Program-made: the position numbers and the translations under genes
Notes under the pieces: generated by a model
What the model saw: the letters and a program-made list of their open reading frames with translations, nothing else
What the model was told of the DNA's origin: nothing
The model's database searches: none
DNA from: Xylophilus sp. ASV27
GTDB lineage: Bacteria; Pseudomonadota; Gammaproteobacteria; Burkholderiales; Burkholderiaceae_C
Reading direction: 5' to 3'
Assembly: GCF_016428875.1 (NCBI RefSeq)
Contig: NZ_JAELTO010000001.1
Span: 57,973 to 121,972, forward strand
Length of the DNA stretch: 64,000 nt
Shown here: positions 16,460-24,769 of the stretch, piece by piece
Numbering within the stretch: the first letter of the stretch is position 1
Layout: each line of letters opens with the position of its first letter

Positions 16460-17782
16460 ATGCCCATACTGCCTGACACCGGTCAGCCGCGGCGTTTTCG
16501 CCTGTTCCGCCCGGCCGGGCGCACGCTGCGGCTGTGGCTGCTGGCGCTCGTGGTCGGCGCGCTGGCGGCGGCGGCCACGGTGCTGTTTCGCTGGCTCGCA
16601 CGCGCGGTCGAATGGCTGGCCACCGGGCATACCGGCGGCCTGGTGGATGCGGCCCTCTCGCTGCCACCGTGGCAGCGGGTGCTAGTCGGCGCCGTGGGCG
16701 GCCTGCTGGCCGGCGCGGTGCTGGAACGCGGCCGTGCCTGGGCGCAGCGCGGCCCTGCAGGCGATGTGCACCTGGACTACATAGACGCGGCGCGCCATGG
16801 CCGGGTGGACCTGAACAACCGCACCACCCTCGTGCGCAGCGTGTCGGCGCTGCTGTCGGTGGGCACCGGCGCCTCCATCGGCCGCGAGGGGCCCATGGTG
16901 CAGCTGGCCGCCTGGTTCGCGGCCACGTTGGCGCGCCGGCTGCCGCTGTCGCCTGACGAGCGCAAGGCGCTGCTGGTGTGCGGCATTGCCGCGGGCATCG
17001 GCTCGGCTTACCACGCGCCGGTGGCGGGCGTGGTGTTCGTGTTGGAGCTGGCGATGGGCTTCTTCGTGCCCTATGCGGTGGCACCGGTGCTGATCGCCTC
17101 GGCCACCTCCAACGCGCTGATCCACTGGCTGGTCGAGCCGCAGCCCCTGTACGCCGTGCCGCAGCTGGACCTGCTGCCCACCAGCCTGGGCGCGGCGCTG
17201 GTGGCCGGCGTGGTGTTTGGCGGCACGGGCTGGGCGTTGCTGGTACTGCTGGAGCGGGTCCGCGCGGTGTTTGGCCGCATCGCCTCGCCGGTGGCGCGGC
17301 TGGGCCTGGGCGGCCTGCTGGTGGGGCTGCTGTCGGCGGCGGTGCCGCAGGTCTGGGGCAACGGCTACAGCGTGGTGTCGGGCGTGCTGCACGGGCAACT
17401 GCTGTGGCAGATGCTGGCGCTGGTGCTGGCGGCCAAGGTGCTGGCGACGGCGCTCAGCGCGGGCAGCGGCGCCATCGGTGGCGTCTTCACGCCCTCGCTG
17501 CTGGTGGGCGCGGCCTCGGGCAGCGTGCTGGCGCAGGTGGCGCTGCTCTGGCTGCCCGCGGCCTGGGTCGGCGACCCGCGCGTGCTGGCGGTGATCGGCA
17601 TGTCGGCCGTGCTGGCGGCGGTCACGCACGCGCCGCTGATGGCCATCGTGATGGTGCTGGAGATGACCCACCAGTTCCAGCTCACCCTGCCGACGATGCT
17701 GGCCTGCGGCGTGGCCTATGCGGTGAGCACGCAGTTCGGCGCGCGGCCCTTGTATGGCAACCCGATCGAGGCGCACCGGTAG
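16460..17782 (+). CDS. ClcB-like CLC-family chloride channel/antiporter
   Basis: A 440-residue multi-span CLC protein. The gating-glutamate motif GREGP is present (ASIGREGPMVQLA), as is GGVFTPSLLVGAASG. The first canonical motif GSGIP is not; the aligned stretch reads GPAGDVHLDYIDAA, as in ClcB-like proteins, so the chloride-binding serine is missing. ATG 16460 was chosen 4 bases after ylqF. Cl-/H+ exchange or a channel at the inner membrane is likely, but ion preference is uncertain. Confidence 0.88.
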   Translation: MPILPDTGQPRRFRLFRPAGRTLRLWLLALVVGALAAAATVLFRWLARAVEWLATGHTGGLVDAALSLPPWQRVLVGAVGGLLAGAVLERGRAWAQRGPAGDVHLDYIDAARHGRVDLNNRTTLVRSVSALLSVGTGASIGREGPMVQLAAWFAATLARRLPLSPDERKALLVCGIAAGIGSAYHAPVAGVVFVLELAMGFFVPYAVAPVLIASATSNALIHWLVEPQPLYAVPQLDLLPTSLGAALVAGVVFGGTGWALLVLLERVRAVFGRIASPVARLGLGGLLVGLLSAAVPQVWGNGYSVVSGVLHGQLLWQMLALVLAAKVLATALSAGSGAIGGVFTPSLLVGAASGSVLAQVALLWLPAAWVGDPRVLAVIGMSAVLAAVTHAPLMAIVMVLEMTHQFQLTLPTMLACGVAYAVSTQFGARPLYGNPIEAHR

Positions 17783-17799
17783 CGGCGGCACGGCTCCGG

Positions 17800-17862
17800 A
17801 TATTGAAGAAAAGTGCCTGAAGCCCAGAATATATCTGGGCTGAATGCTATCTATTTAATAGC
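17800..17862 (+). repeat. paired-hairpin intergenic repeat, copy B
   Basis: AGCCCAG, 7 bases, CTGGGCT (17821-17841, perfect 7-bp stem), then GCTAT, 7 bases, ATAGC (17846-17862). Spacing is identical to copy A. It starts about 20 bases after the CLC stop. Confidence 0.75.
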
Positions 17863-17907
17863 GTCTATGCGAAGAGCCGCTCGGCGCGACGGCCGGCCCA
17901 ACGGCGC

Positions 17908-18348
17908 AAAAGGCCGCGGGGCAGGCCAAGCGCAGACATCCGCGGAACCGGCTTTGCCGGGCCGCCGGATGTGCCCCCTCGCAGGGGGAAGGCGAAGACG
18001 CGAAGCGCGCGGCCTGGGGGACCATCCACTGCGCTTCGCAGCACCTGCAGAGAATAAAACCCAAAGAAACGAAAGGCCGCGGGGCAGGCCAAGCGCAGAC
18101 ATCCGCGGAACCGGCTTTGCCGGGCCGCCGGATGTGCCCCCTCGCAGGGGGAAGGCGAAGACGCGCAGCGCGCAGCCTGGGGGACCATCCACTGCGCTTC
18201 GCAGCACCTGCAGAGAATAAAACCCAAAGAAACGAAAGGCCGCGGGGCAGGCCAAGCGCAGACATCCGCGGAACCGGCTCCGCCGGGCCGCCGGATGTGC
18301 CCCCTCGCAGGGGGAAGGCGAAGACGCGAAGCGCGCAGCCTGGGGGTG
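17908..18348 (-). repeat. three tandem copies of the GC-rich 3'-flanking repeat (R3-R5)
   Basis: Three minus-strand copies with a 163-base period (units re-start at 18021 and 18184), nearly identical over ~110 bases. They are separated by a spacer with ACCATCCACTGCGCTTCGCAG and GAGAATAAAACCCAAAGAAACG. They fill the convergent gap between the CLC and receiver genes and touch the receiver gene's stop. The 568-base gap 17783-18350 holds only this and copy B. Confidence 0.9.
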
Positions 18349-18350
18349 TT

Positions 18351-18719
18351 TCATACCAACCCGCGGCAGTAGTCCACCAGCGCATCGAATTCAGAGGCCT
18401 TGTCGAACACCGCGTCCGCGCCCAGGGACAGGCAGCGGGCGCGGACCTCCTCGGACACCAGGTTGCTCAAGACCACCACCTTCTGCTGGGGCAGGCGCGT
18501 GGCGCACCACTGCAGCGCCGCGAAGCCGCTGCCCTGGCGCAGTTGCAGGTCGACGATGGCCAGGTCCCAGCCGCGGTCGTGGCTGGAGAGCCAGTGGGTG
18601 ACGCTGCGCTCGTTGTCGCCAAAGCCCACGATCTCCACGGGCAGGGACTGGCGCAGCAGCGCGGCCATGGCGTCGCGGGCTTCTTCGTCGTCTTCGATCA
18701 GGTAGATTTTGAGCGTCAT
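18351..18719 (-). CDS. stand-alone response regulator receiver protein
   Basis: A 122-residue receiver domain without an output domain: acidic pair EDDEE at residues 9-13, phospho-acceptor Asp 57 (WDLAIVDLQLRQGSG), and FDKASEF near the C-terminus carrying the conserved lysine. ATG 18719 gives the usual receiver start (MTLKIYLIEDD). The stop TGA sits in the TGAAACACCCCC junction of the adjacent repeat. No kinase is adjacent; it could act by protein contact like CheY/Spo0F. Confidence 0.85.
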   Translation of the reverse strand: MTLKIYLIEDDEEARDAMAALLRQSLPVEIVGFGDNERSVTHWLSSHDRGWDLAIVDLQLRQGSGFAALQWCATRLPQQKVVVLSNLVSEEVRARCLSLGADAVFDKASEFDALVDYCRGLV

Positions 18720-18763
18720 GGGGCGGAGAAAGGGAAGGGCGGCGGGCGGGGCCGCCGCCGGAT

Positions 18764-19183
18764 TCAATCGTCGAGCGAGGCGCTCCAGCGCGCATTCCAG
18801 TCGTGGCTGCGCTCGATCTCGCGGCGGTCGCGCTTGGTCGGGCGGCCCTGGGTCAGGGTGTCGGCGGGTTCGGGCGCCAGGCGGCGCTGCTCGGCGGCAC
18901 GCTCGCGGGCCTGCACGCTGTCGGCGGTCTCTTCGTAGAGCTGCTGGGCCACGGGTGCAGGGCCGCGCAGGCTGCTGAGCGCGCGGACCACGACGGTGCG
19001 CAGCAGCACGCCCTGGCGCACCGCCACGGTGTCACCGGGCCGCAGCTCGCGCGAGGGTTTGGCGGGCGCGCCATTGACCTGCACCCGGCCCTTGCCGATC
19101 TCTTCGACCGCCAGGCCGCGCGTTTTGTAGAAGCGCGCGCTCCAGAGCCACTTGTCCAGGCGCAGCGTATCGGGGGCATTCAT
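18764..19183 (-). CDS. S4-domain RNA-binding protein (Hsp15-like)
   Basis: A 139-residue protein with an N-terminal S4 domain (RLDKWLWSARFYKTRGLAVEEIGKGRVQVNG ... LRPGDTVAV) and a charged C-terminus (GRPTKRDRREIERSHDW), the layout of heat-shock protein 15 (HslR). Hsp15 binds stalled 50S subunits carrying nascent chains. ATG 19183 is preferred over the longer frame at 19228 because the S4 domain starts directly after it. Confidence 0.87.
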   Translation of the reverse strand: MNAPDTLRLDKWLWSARFYKTRGLAVEEIGKGRVQVNGAPAKPSRELRPGDTVAVRQGVLLRTVVVRALSSLRGPAPVAQQLYEETADSVQARERAAEQRRLAPEPADTLTQGRPTKRDRREIERSHDWNARWSASLDD

Positions 19184-19220
19184 CGGGCGTGCATTGTCCA
19201 CCAGCCGCGCGCTGGCCGTG

Positions 19221-20690
19221 TCAGCCAAGGTCGGGCTCTGCGGTCGGCGCCTCGCCCATGCCGGCCAGGGGCAGGCGCACGCGGGCGTCCAGGCCGGTGA
19301 CCCGCGAATGCTGCGTGCGGTTCTCCAGCGCGATGCTGCCGCCCAGCACGCTCACGATCTCCTGGCAGATCGCCAGCCCCAGGCCCGAGCCGCCGGGCGT
19401 CATGCCGGCGAAGGGCTGGAACAGCCGCCCTTGCAGCTCGGGCGGCAGCCCGGGGCCGCTGTCGGCGATGGTGAGGGCGGCGGCGCGGCCGTCGGCCACC
19501 ACGGCCACTGCCAGCGCCGCGCCGGGCGGGCTGTGGCGGATGGCGTTGTGCAGCAGGTTGCGCACCAGCTCGCGCAGCATCCAGTCGTGCGCGCGCACCG
19601 GCGTGGGCACGGTGGAGAGCGAGAAGTCCAGGTCCTTCTCCGCCAGCAGCGGGGACAGATCCAGGGCCATTTCGCGCACGATGGCAGACAGGTCGCAGGC
19701 GCGGGCCGTGTCTTCCTGGCGCGCCTGCTCGACTTTGGCCAGCGACAGCATCTGGTTGGCCAGGGCGGTGGCGCGGTCCACCGTGGCGTGGATCTCCTGC
19801 AGCGCCTGCTGCGGCGGCATGTCGCCGCGCAGCGCCGACTGGGTCTGCACCTTGAGCACGGCCAGCGGCGTGCGCAGCTGGTGGGCGGCGTCGCGCATGA
19901 AGCGCCGCTGGTGCTCCAGCAGCAGGCGCAGTCGGGCCATGACGGCGTTGGTGGCGTCCACCAGCGGCAGCAGCTCGCGCGGGGCGTCGGGCGCGGCGAT
20001 GGGGGTCAGCTCGCCCTCGGGGCGCGCCTGCAGGGTGGCGCTGAGCGCGCGCACCGGCCGCGTGGCACGCTGCACCACGAGCACCACCACCAGGGCGATC
20101 ACCAGCACCAGGCCGGCCTGGCCCTGCAGCGTCTCGACCAGGATCTGCCGCGCCAGCGTGTGGCGCAGCTCCAGCGTCTCGGCCACCTGGATCACCGCCA
20201 TGGCGCGGCCGCCGGCGCTGGCCACGGGCTGCAGCAGCACGGCCACGCGCACGTCGCGGCCGCGGAAGTGCTCGTCGTAGAACGTGACCAGCGCCGCATA
20301 GGGCGGCCGGTCGGGGATGCGGCCGCGCCAGAAGGGCAGTTCCTCGAAGCCGGAGATTAGCCGGCCCTGGATGTCGGAGACGCGGTAGAACAGCCGGCTC
20401 TCGTTGTCGGCCTCGAACGCCTCCTGGGCGGAATAGGGCACGGTGGCGCGCAGCACCGCCTGCTCGTCGAAGCCCTGCACGTCCAGCTCCTCGCTGATGG
20501 ATTTGGCCGCGGCCAGCAGGGTGCGGTCGTAGGCGGTGTTGACGGCGGCCAGCGCCTGGCGGTAGAGGTTGACGGTGTTGAAGCCGATCAGCAGCACCAC
20601 CGGCAGCAGGATGCCCAGCAGCAGGCGCCGGCGCAGCGAACTCGGGCGCGCCGCGCGCCGCACGCCCGCCCTTGCGTGCGCCGCGCTCAT
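19221..20690 (-). CDS. two-component sensor histidine kinase (TctE-like)
   Basis: A 489-residue membrane kinase: a first membrane segment ~20-42, a periplasmic 2CSK_N-type sensor region, a second segment ~180-200, a linker, an H-box (FMRDAAHQLRTPLAVLK, His ~265), an N-box (NLLHNAIRHSPPG) and ATP-binding G-boxes (DSGPGLPPE, GGSGLGLAI). This matches TctE/QseC-like kinases that sense carboxylates. Its start overlaps the response regulator stop (ATGA). A tctCBA transporter lies 11 kb away, but nothing in the sequence links them. Confidence 0.9.
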   Translation of the reverse strand: MSAAHARAGVRRAARPSSLRRRLLLGILLPVVLLIGFNTVNLYRQALAAVNTAYDRTLLAAAKSISEELDVQGFDEQAVLRATVPYSAQEAFEADNESRLFYRVSDIQGRLISGFEELPFWRGRIPDRPPYAALVTFYDEHFRGRDVRVAVLLQPVASAGGRAMAVIQVAETLELRHTLARQILVETLQGQAGLVLVIALVVVLVVQRATRPVRALSATLQARPEGELTPIAAPDAPRELLPLVDATNAVMARLRLLLEHQRRFMRDAAHQLRTPLAVLKVQTQSALRGDMPPQQALQEIHATVDRATALANQMLSLAKVEQARQEDTARACDLSAIVREMALDLSPLLAEKDLDFSLSTVPTPVRAHDWMLRELVRNLLHNAIRHSPPGAALAVAVVADGRAAALTIADSGPGLPPELQGRLFQPFAGMTPGGSGLGLAICQEIVSVLGGSIALENRTQHSRVTGLDARVRLPLAGMGEAPTAEPDLG

Positions 20691-21376
20691 GGGGCGGCCT
20701 TGAGCAGGTAGCCCAGGCCGCGCAGCGTCATCAGGGTGGTGCCGGTGTCCGCCAGCTTCTTGCGCAGGCGGTAGACCACGACCTCGATCGCCTCGTACTG
20801 CACGTCGGCCTCGCCGGGGAACACCAGCTCGAACAGCCGCTCCTTGGCCACCGCGTGGCCGGGCTGGGCCATCAGCGCCTGCAGCAGGGCCAGCTCGCGC
20901 GGGGTGAGCTCCATGGGCTGGTCGCGGTGGTAGATGGCGCCGTCGCGCTTGTCGTGCCGCAGCGCGCCCACGGTGGCCACGCCGGCGTCGACCACGGGCT
21001 CGCCGCTGCCCGGCGCGGCGCGGCGGCGGGTGAGGGCGCGCACGCGCGCCTCCAGCTCGTCCAGGTCGAAGGGCTTGGGCAGGTAGTCGTCGGCGCCGGC
21101 GTTGAGGCCGGCCACGCGGTCGCCGACGGTGCCGCGCGCGGTCAGCAGCAGCACGGGCGTGCCCAGGCCGCGCCGGCGTGCCGCGGCGAGCACTTCCATG
21201 CCATCCATGCCGGGCAGGCTCAGGTCCAGCACGACCACGTCGGGAGGCGCGGCGGCCCAGCCGGCCAGCGCGGCGCGGCCATCGGACTCCACCCGCACGG
21301 CCATGCCGCGGCGGGAGAAGGTGCGCTCGAGGGTGCTGCGCAGGACGGTGTCGTCCTCGACGATCAGGACTTGCAT
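20687..21376 (-). CDS. OmpR/PhoB-type response regulator (TctD-like)
   Basis: A 229-residue regulator: a receiver domain with Asp 51 (VVVLDLSLPGMDG) and Lys in LPKPFDLDEL, then a winged-helix output domain (ELTPRELALLQALMAQPGHAVAKERL ... YRLRKKL ... TLRGLGYLL). ATG 21376 is chosen over 21397 because MQVLIVEDD is the normal receiver start. It is transcribed before and coupled with the kinase gene. Confidence 0.92.
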   Translation of the reverse strand: MQVLIVEDDTVLRSTLERTFSRRGMAVRVESDGRAALAGWAAAPPDVVVLDLSLPGMDGMEVLAAARRRGLGTPVLLLTARGTVGDRVAGLNAGADDYLPKPFDLDELEARVRALTRRRAAPGSGEPVVDAGVATVGALRHDKRDGAIYHRDQPMELTPRELALLQALMAQPGHAVAKERLFELVFPGEADVQYEAIEVVVYRLRKKLADTGTTLMTLRGLGYLLKAAP

Positions 21377-21420
21377 GGGCGCCGACCATAGCACCATGCG
21401 CCGGGCGGCGCAGGGGTGCT

Positions 21421-22224
21421 TCAGCCCCTGGCTTTAAGACTGTCGAGCATCGACGGCAATTCGTCGAAGTACCGGGCGAAGGTGCTGGGATGGAGCAGGT
21501 CGTTGCGAATCTCTTCGCTGGCCCGCCGCGGGTCCTGCGCCTCAAAGGCCTTGATGATGTTGCCATGGTGGGCCAGGCCAGCCCTGTCGAATTGCGCGGC
21601 AGCGCCGGCTTCGTCGACCTGGGTCAGGTTGAACGCCACAACCGGCGCCATTCTGAGCCAGAGGGCCTCGATCAGCGTGAGCAGCGGTTCGTTGTCGGCA
21701 AGCCTATAGATCAGGAAGTGGAATTCCATGTTCAGCGCGACATAGCGCTGCAATTGACGGTTGCTCAGGGCCAGATTCATCTCGGCATCGAGTGCGGCCA
21801 ATTGGTCGATGTGGCGCCTGGACATATGTTCGGCCGCCTGCGCGGCGGCTCTGCCTTCTAGTTCCACGCGCAGGTCCAGGATCTGTTTCACCCTGGTGCG
21901 GGACAGGATGGGGATCCGTGCGGACCGGTTCGGCAGGGCTTCGAATGCGCCCTCCGCCATCAGCCGCTTGAGCGCCTCGCGCACGGGCATCTCACTGGTC
22001 CCCAGCATGTCCGACAGCTTGGCCAGGGTGACGATGGTTCCCGGATAGAAGGCCCCTCCCAGCACCGCCATCTTCAGAGCCCGGTACGCGCGGTTCTGGG
22101 TCGTGTCCGCTGTCGCGTCGGGTTGCAGCGGGGCGAGTTCAAAGGACGCGGAATTGCTCTTCTTGCGACGCGGCGGCTCGCCGGTCGCAATGCCAACAGG
22201 GGCTGCTGTTTGATGTTCAGTCAT
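21421..22224 (-). CDS. GntR family (FCD subfamily) transcriptional regulator
   Basis: A 267-residue regulator with a GntR winged helix (about residues 45-105; YRALKMAVLGGAFYPGTIVTLAKLSDMLGTSEMPVREALKRLMAEG) and an all-helical FCD effector domain to ~250. It is divergent from the catabolic operon starting at 22326 and probably controls it in response to a pathway intermediate. ATG 22224 was chosen; earlier in-frame ATGs (22263, 22293) fall within the TGATCA repeats of the shared promoter. Confidence 0.9.
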   Translation of the reverse strand: MTEHQTAAPVGIATGEPPRRKKSNSASFELAPLQPDATADTTQNRAYRALKMAVLGGAFYPGTIVTLAKLSDMLGTSEMPVREALKRLMAEGAFEALPNRSARIPILSRTRVKQILDLRVELEGRAAAQAAEHMSRRHIDQLAALDAEMNLALSNRQLQRYVALNMEFHFLIYRLADNEPLLTLIEALWLRMAPVVAFNLTQVDEAGAAAQFDRAGLAHHGNIIKAFEAQDPRRASEEIRNDLLHPSTFARYFDELPSMLDSLKARG

Positions 22225-22262
22225 GGCGATTCTTTCGAATCCATGATCGTAAGGGAAATCCA

Positions 22263-22311
22263 TGATCAAATGTTTAAGACTATGTGTGATCATAAATATG
22301 TTTTGTGATCA
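22263..22311. promoter_or_regulatory. three TGATCA palindromes in the divergent promoter
   Basis: TGATCA occurs at 22263-22268, 22287-22292 and 22306-22311, each in an AT-rich setting; the last two are both preceded by TG (TGTGATCA). Three copies in 49 bases of a 70% GC region between a GntR gene and its likely target suggest regulator binding sites overlapping the promoter. Confidence 0.55.
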
Positions 22312-22325
22312 AACAAAGGCTTGAG

Positions 22326-23093
22326 ATGAGGCTCGCGAAGAAGGTTGTGGTCGTCAGTGGCGGTTCTCAGGGCATAGGCGAAGCCATCGCACGGCGGTAT
22401 GCGAGGGAAGGCGCGCATGTTGCGGTCGTCAGTTCGTCCAGCAGGCCGAAGGCGCAGGCCGTGGTGACCGGCATAGAGGTGGCTGGCGGCACTGCCCGTG
22501 CTTACGTCTGCGATGTGCGTGACTCCCGCCAGGTCATTGCGTTGCTCAACGATGTGGAGCGCGACATGGGGCCGGTGGACATCCTCCTGAATGCGGCAGG
22601 CGTGTTCTATCCGACCCCCGCTGGCGCGACGGCTGAGGAGGACTTCGACCGGATGGTCGATATCAACTTCAAGGGTGCCTGGAACATGATCAGCGCCGTG
22701 GCGCCGGGGATGAAGGCACGCCGAAGCGGAAAGATCATCTGCCTCGCCTCGGTTGCGTCGGTGTACGGCGTCGCGCCCTTTGCGGTGTATTGCGCGACCA
22801 AGGCCGCGATTGTCCAGCTGGTGCGGGCGCTGGCGCTGGAGCTGGCGCCGTACGGCGTGCAGATCAACGCGATCTCGCCCGGCAATACGACCACGCCGAT
22901 GAACGAGGCGCTGCGCGGCGACCCGGCGACGGTCGAGGCGATCGCCGCGGCCACCCCGAGCGGGCGCGCCTTCTCCAGCGTCGACGACATCGCCGCGGTC
23001 GCGCTCTTCCTCGCCAGCGACGACAGCCGCGCCATGCATGGAAGCTGCCTGCTGGCGGACGAAGGCATTTCCTGCGGCATGGCGGCGCACTGA
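22326..23093 (+). CDS. SDR family oxidoreductase (first of two)
   Basis: A 255-residue classical short-chain dehydrogenase: cofactor motif SGGSQGIG (residues 11-18), NAAG at ~90 and the catalytic YxxxK at Tyr155/Lys159 (VYCATKAA) preceded by the active-site Ser region (ASVASVYG). It uses NAD(P) to interconvert a hydroxyl and a keto group. ATG 22326, behind AAAGG, was preferred to GTG 22305, which lies in the promoter repeats. It heads the eight-gene operon; the next gene starts one base after its stop. Confidence 0.92.
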   Translation: MRLAKKVVVVSGGSQGIGEAIARRYAREGAHVAVVSSSSRPKAQAVVTGIEVAGGTARAYVCDVRDSRQVIALLNDVERDMGPVDILLNAAGVFYPTPAGATAEEDFDRMVDINFKGAWNMISAVAPGMKARRSGKIICLASVASVYGVAPFAVYCATKAAIVQLVRALALELAPYGVQINAISPGNTTTPMNEALRGDPATVEAIAAATPSGRAFSSVDDIAAVALFLASDDSRAMHGSCLLADEGISCGMAAH

Positions 23094-23094
23094 C

Positions 23095-23856
23095 ATGGCC
23101 GAGAACGTACTGGTGACGGGCGGCGCGGACAGCGTCGGCCGCGTGATCGCGGAGGCCTTCCTGGCGCGCGGCGACAAGGTCCACATATGCGACGTCCAGG
23201 GCGAGGCGTTGGCGCAGACGCTGGCGGCCAATCCGGCGATGCGCGGAACGCTCGCCAACGTCGGCAACCGCGCCGATGTGGCGGCTGTCTTCGAGGCGGC
23301 AAGGGCCTGGATGGGGGATGTCACGGTCCTGGTCAACAACGTTGGCGTCGGCGGCCCGCGCGCGAGGATCGAGGACATCGATATTGCGCAGTGGCAGAGC
23401 ACGCTCGACATCAACGTCAGCGGCATGCTGCATTGCATGCAGCAGGCCATCCCCGCCATGAAGGCGCGCAGGCATGGCGTGATCGTCAATTTCTCCACCG
23501 GATCGACCCGCACGCGCTTGCCGATGCGCACGGCCTACGTCGTATCGAAGTATGCGGTGGAAGGGCTGACGCTCAATGCGGCGCGCGAGCTTGGCCCGCA
23601 CAACATCCGCTGCAACGCGATCCTGCCGGGCGCCATCAACAACGCGCGCATGCGAAAGATCGTCAGCGATCGGGCCGACGCCCTGGGCAAGCCCTTGGCG
23701 GAGGTCACGCAGGACTTCCTGCAATACATCTCGATGCGGACCATGGTGGAGCCGGAGGAGATCGCCGACATGGTGCTTTTCCTCGCATCGAACGGTGCTC
23801 AAAAAGTGACTGGCGAGCTGGTCTCTGTCAGCGGCAATGTGGAATGGGAAGACTGA
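23095..23856 (+). CDS. SDR family oxidoreductase (second of two)
   Basis: A 253-residue short-chain dehydrogenase with cofactor motif TGGADSVG near residue 8, NNVGVGG at ~80 and YxxxK (TAYVVSKYAVEGL, ~150). It is only moderately similar to the preceding SDR, so the two probably act on different steps or stereoisomers rather than being a fresh duplication. It starts one base after the previous stop and is followed 2 bases later by the BKACE gene. Confidence 0.92.
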   Translation: MAENVLVTGGADSVGRVIAEAFLARGDKVHICDVQGEALAQTLAANPAMRGTLANVGNRADVAAVFEAARAWMGDVTVLVNNVGVGGPRARIEDIDIAQWQSTLDINVSGMLHCMQQAIPAMKARRHGVIVNFSTGSTRTRLPMRTAYVVSKYAVEGLTLNAARELGPHNIRCNAILPGAINNARMRKIVSDRADALGKPLAEVTQDFLQYISMRTMVEPEEIADMVLFLASNGAQKVTGELVSVSGNVEWED

Positions 23857-23858
23857 GA

Positions 23859-24761
23859 ATGCAAAAGAAAACGATCCTGACCTGCGCGGTCAGCGGCAAT
23901 GCCCCCTTCAATGCGAAGCATCCCGACTTCCCGGTGACGCCGGCGGAGATCGCCCGCAACTGCATCGAGGCCGCCAAGGCCGGTGCGTCGGTGGTGCATA
24001 TCCATGTGCGCGATCCCCAAACGCGGCTCGGCTCGCGTGACCCCGCGCTGTTCCGGGAGGTCGTGGACCGCGTTCGCGCCAGCGATGTCGACATCGTCAT
24101 CAACCTCACGGCAGGCCACGGCGCGTTCTTTCTGCCGGACCCGCAGGACGAATCGCGCGGCCTGCCTGGAAGCGACATGCTGCCGGCCCTTGAGCGGGTC
24201 AAGCACCTGGCCGACTGCTTGCCAGAGATCGCGTCCCTGGACATCACCACCGGCAACCAGGAAGAGGGGCCGGTGCAGTTCGTCTACCTGAACACCACGC
24301 GCACCCTGCGCCAGATGGCCCGTGAGTTCCAGCAGCTGGGCGTGAAGCCGGAACTGGAAGTGTTCAGCGCCGGAGACATCCTGTTCGGCAACCAACTGGT
24401 GGAGGAGGGCCTGATCACCGGAGCGCCGCTGTTCCAGATGGTGCTGGGCGTCAAGTGGGCGGCTCCCGCCACGGTGGAGACGGTCTTGTATCAGCGGGGG
24501 CTTATGGCCGCCGGTGCGCATTGGGCCGCTTTCGGCATCGGACGGCAGCAAATGCCCATGGTGGCGCAGGCCGCGCTGCTGGGGGGCAACGTGCGGGTTG
24601 GCCTGGAAGACAACCTGTACCTGTCGCGTGGCGTGTTCGCCACTAACGCCCAGTTGGTCGAACGTGCGGTGCGCATCATCGAAGACGTCGGCCTGTCGGT
24701 CGCCACGCCTGCAGAAGCGCGCGAGCAGCTCGGCCTGCGCCGCGGTGCGAACACACGCTAA
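23859..24761 (+). CDS. beta-keto acid cleavage family enzyme (BKACE, DUF849)
   Basis: A 300-residue TIM-barrel enzyme of the BKACE family. The zinc ligands HIH sit at residues 47 and 49 (VVHIHVRD), with VEEGLITGAPLFQMVLG and GLEDNLYLSRG further on, as in characterised members. These enzymes combine a beta-keto acid with acetyl-CoA to give acetoacetate and a new CoA ester. In known pathways (carnitine, lysine) a dehydrogenase makes the beta-keto acid, which fits the two SDR genes immediately upstream. The substrate here is unknown. Confidence 0.9.
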   Translation: MQKKTILTCAVSGNAPFNAKHPDFPVTPAEIARNCIEAAKAGASVVHIHVRDPQTRLGSRDPALFREVVDRVRASDVDIVINLTAGHGAFFLPDPQDESRGLPGSDMLPALERVKHLADCLPEIASLDITTGNQEEGPVQFVYLNTTRTLRQMAREFQQLGVKPELEVFSAGDILFGNQLVEEGLITGAPLFQMVLGVKWAAPATVETVLYQRGLMAAGAHWAAFGIGRQQMPMVAQAALLGGNVRVGLEDNLYLSRGVFATNAQLVERAVRIIEDVGLSVATPAEAREQLGLRRGANTR

Positions 24762-24769
24762 GGGCACCC

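Noticed and set aside
17908..18348. Possible CRISPR-like array
   Set aside because: The units are 163 bases and nearly identical throughout, with no short repeat/unique spacer structure and no cas genes nearby.
17851..18385. Minus-strand frames giving RFASSPSPCEG- and RPGKAGSADV-type peptides, also seen at 3250-3810, 33069-33230 and 36700-36860
   Set aside because: These are the GC-rich repeat read in frame. The peptide recurs because the DNA repeat recurs; there is no start or family support.
19221..21376. Assigning the TctDE-like two-component pair as regulator of the tctCBA operon at 32103
   Set aside because: The genes are 11 kb apart with another operon between, and similarity to TctDE is shared by many carboxylate sensors. 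No shared binding motif was found.
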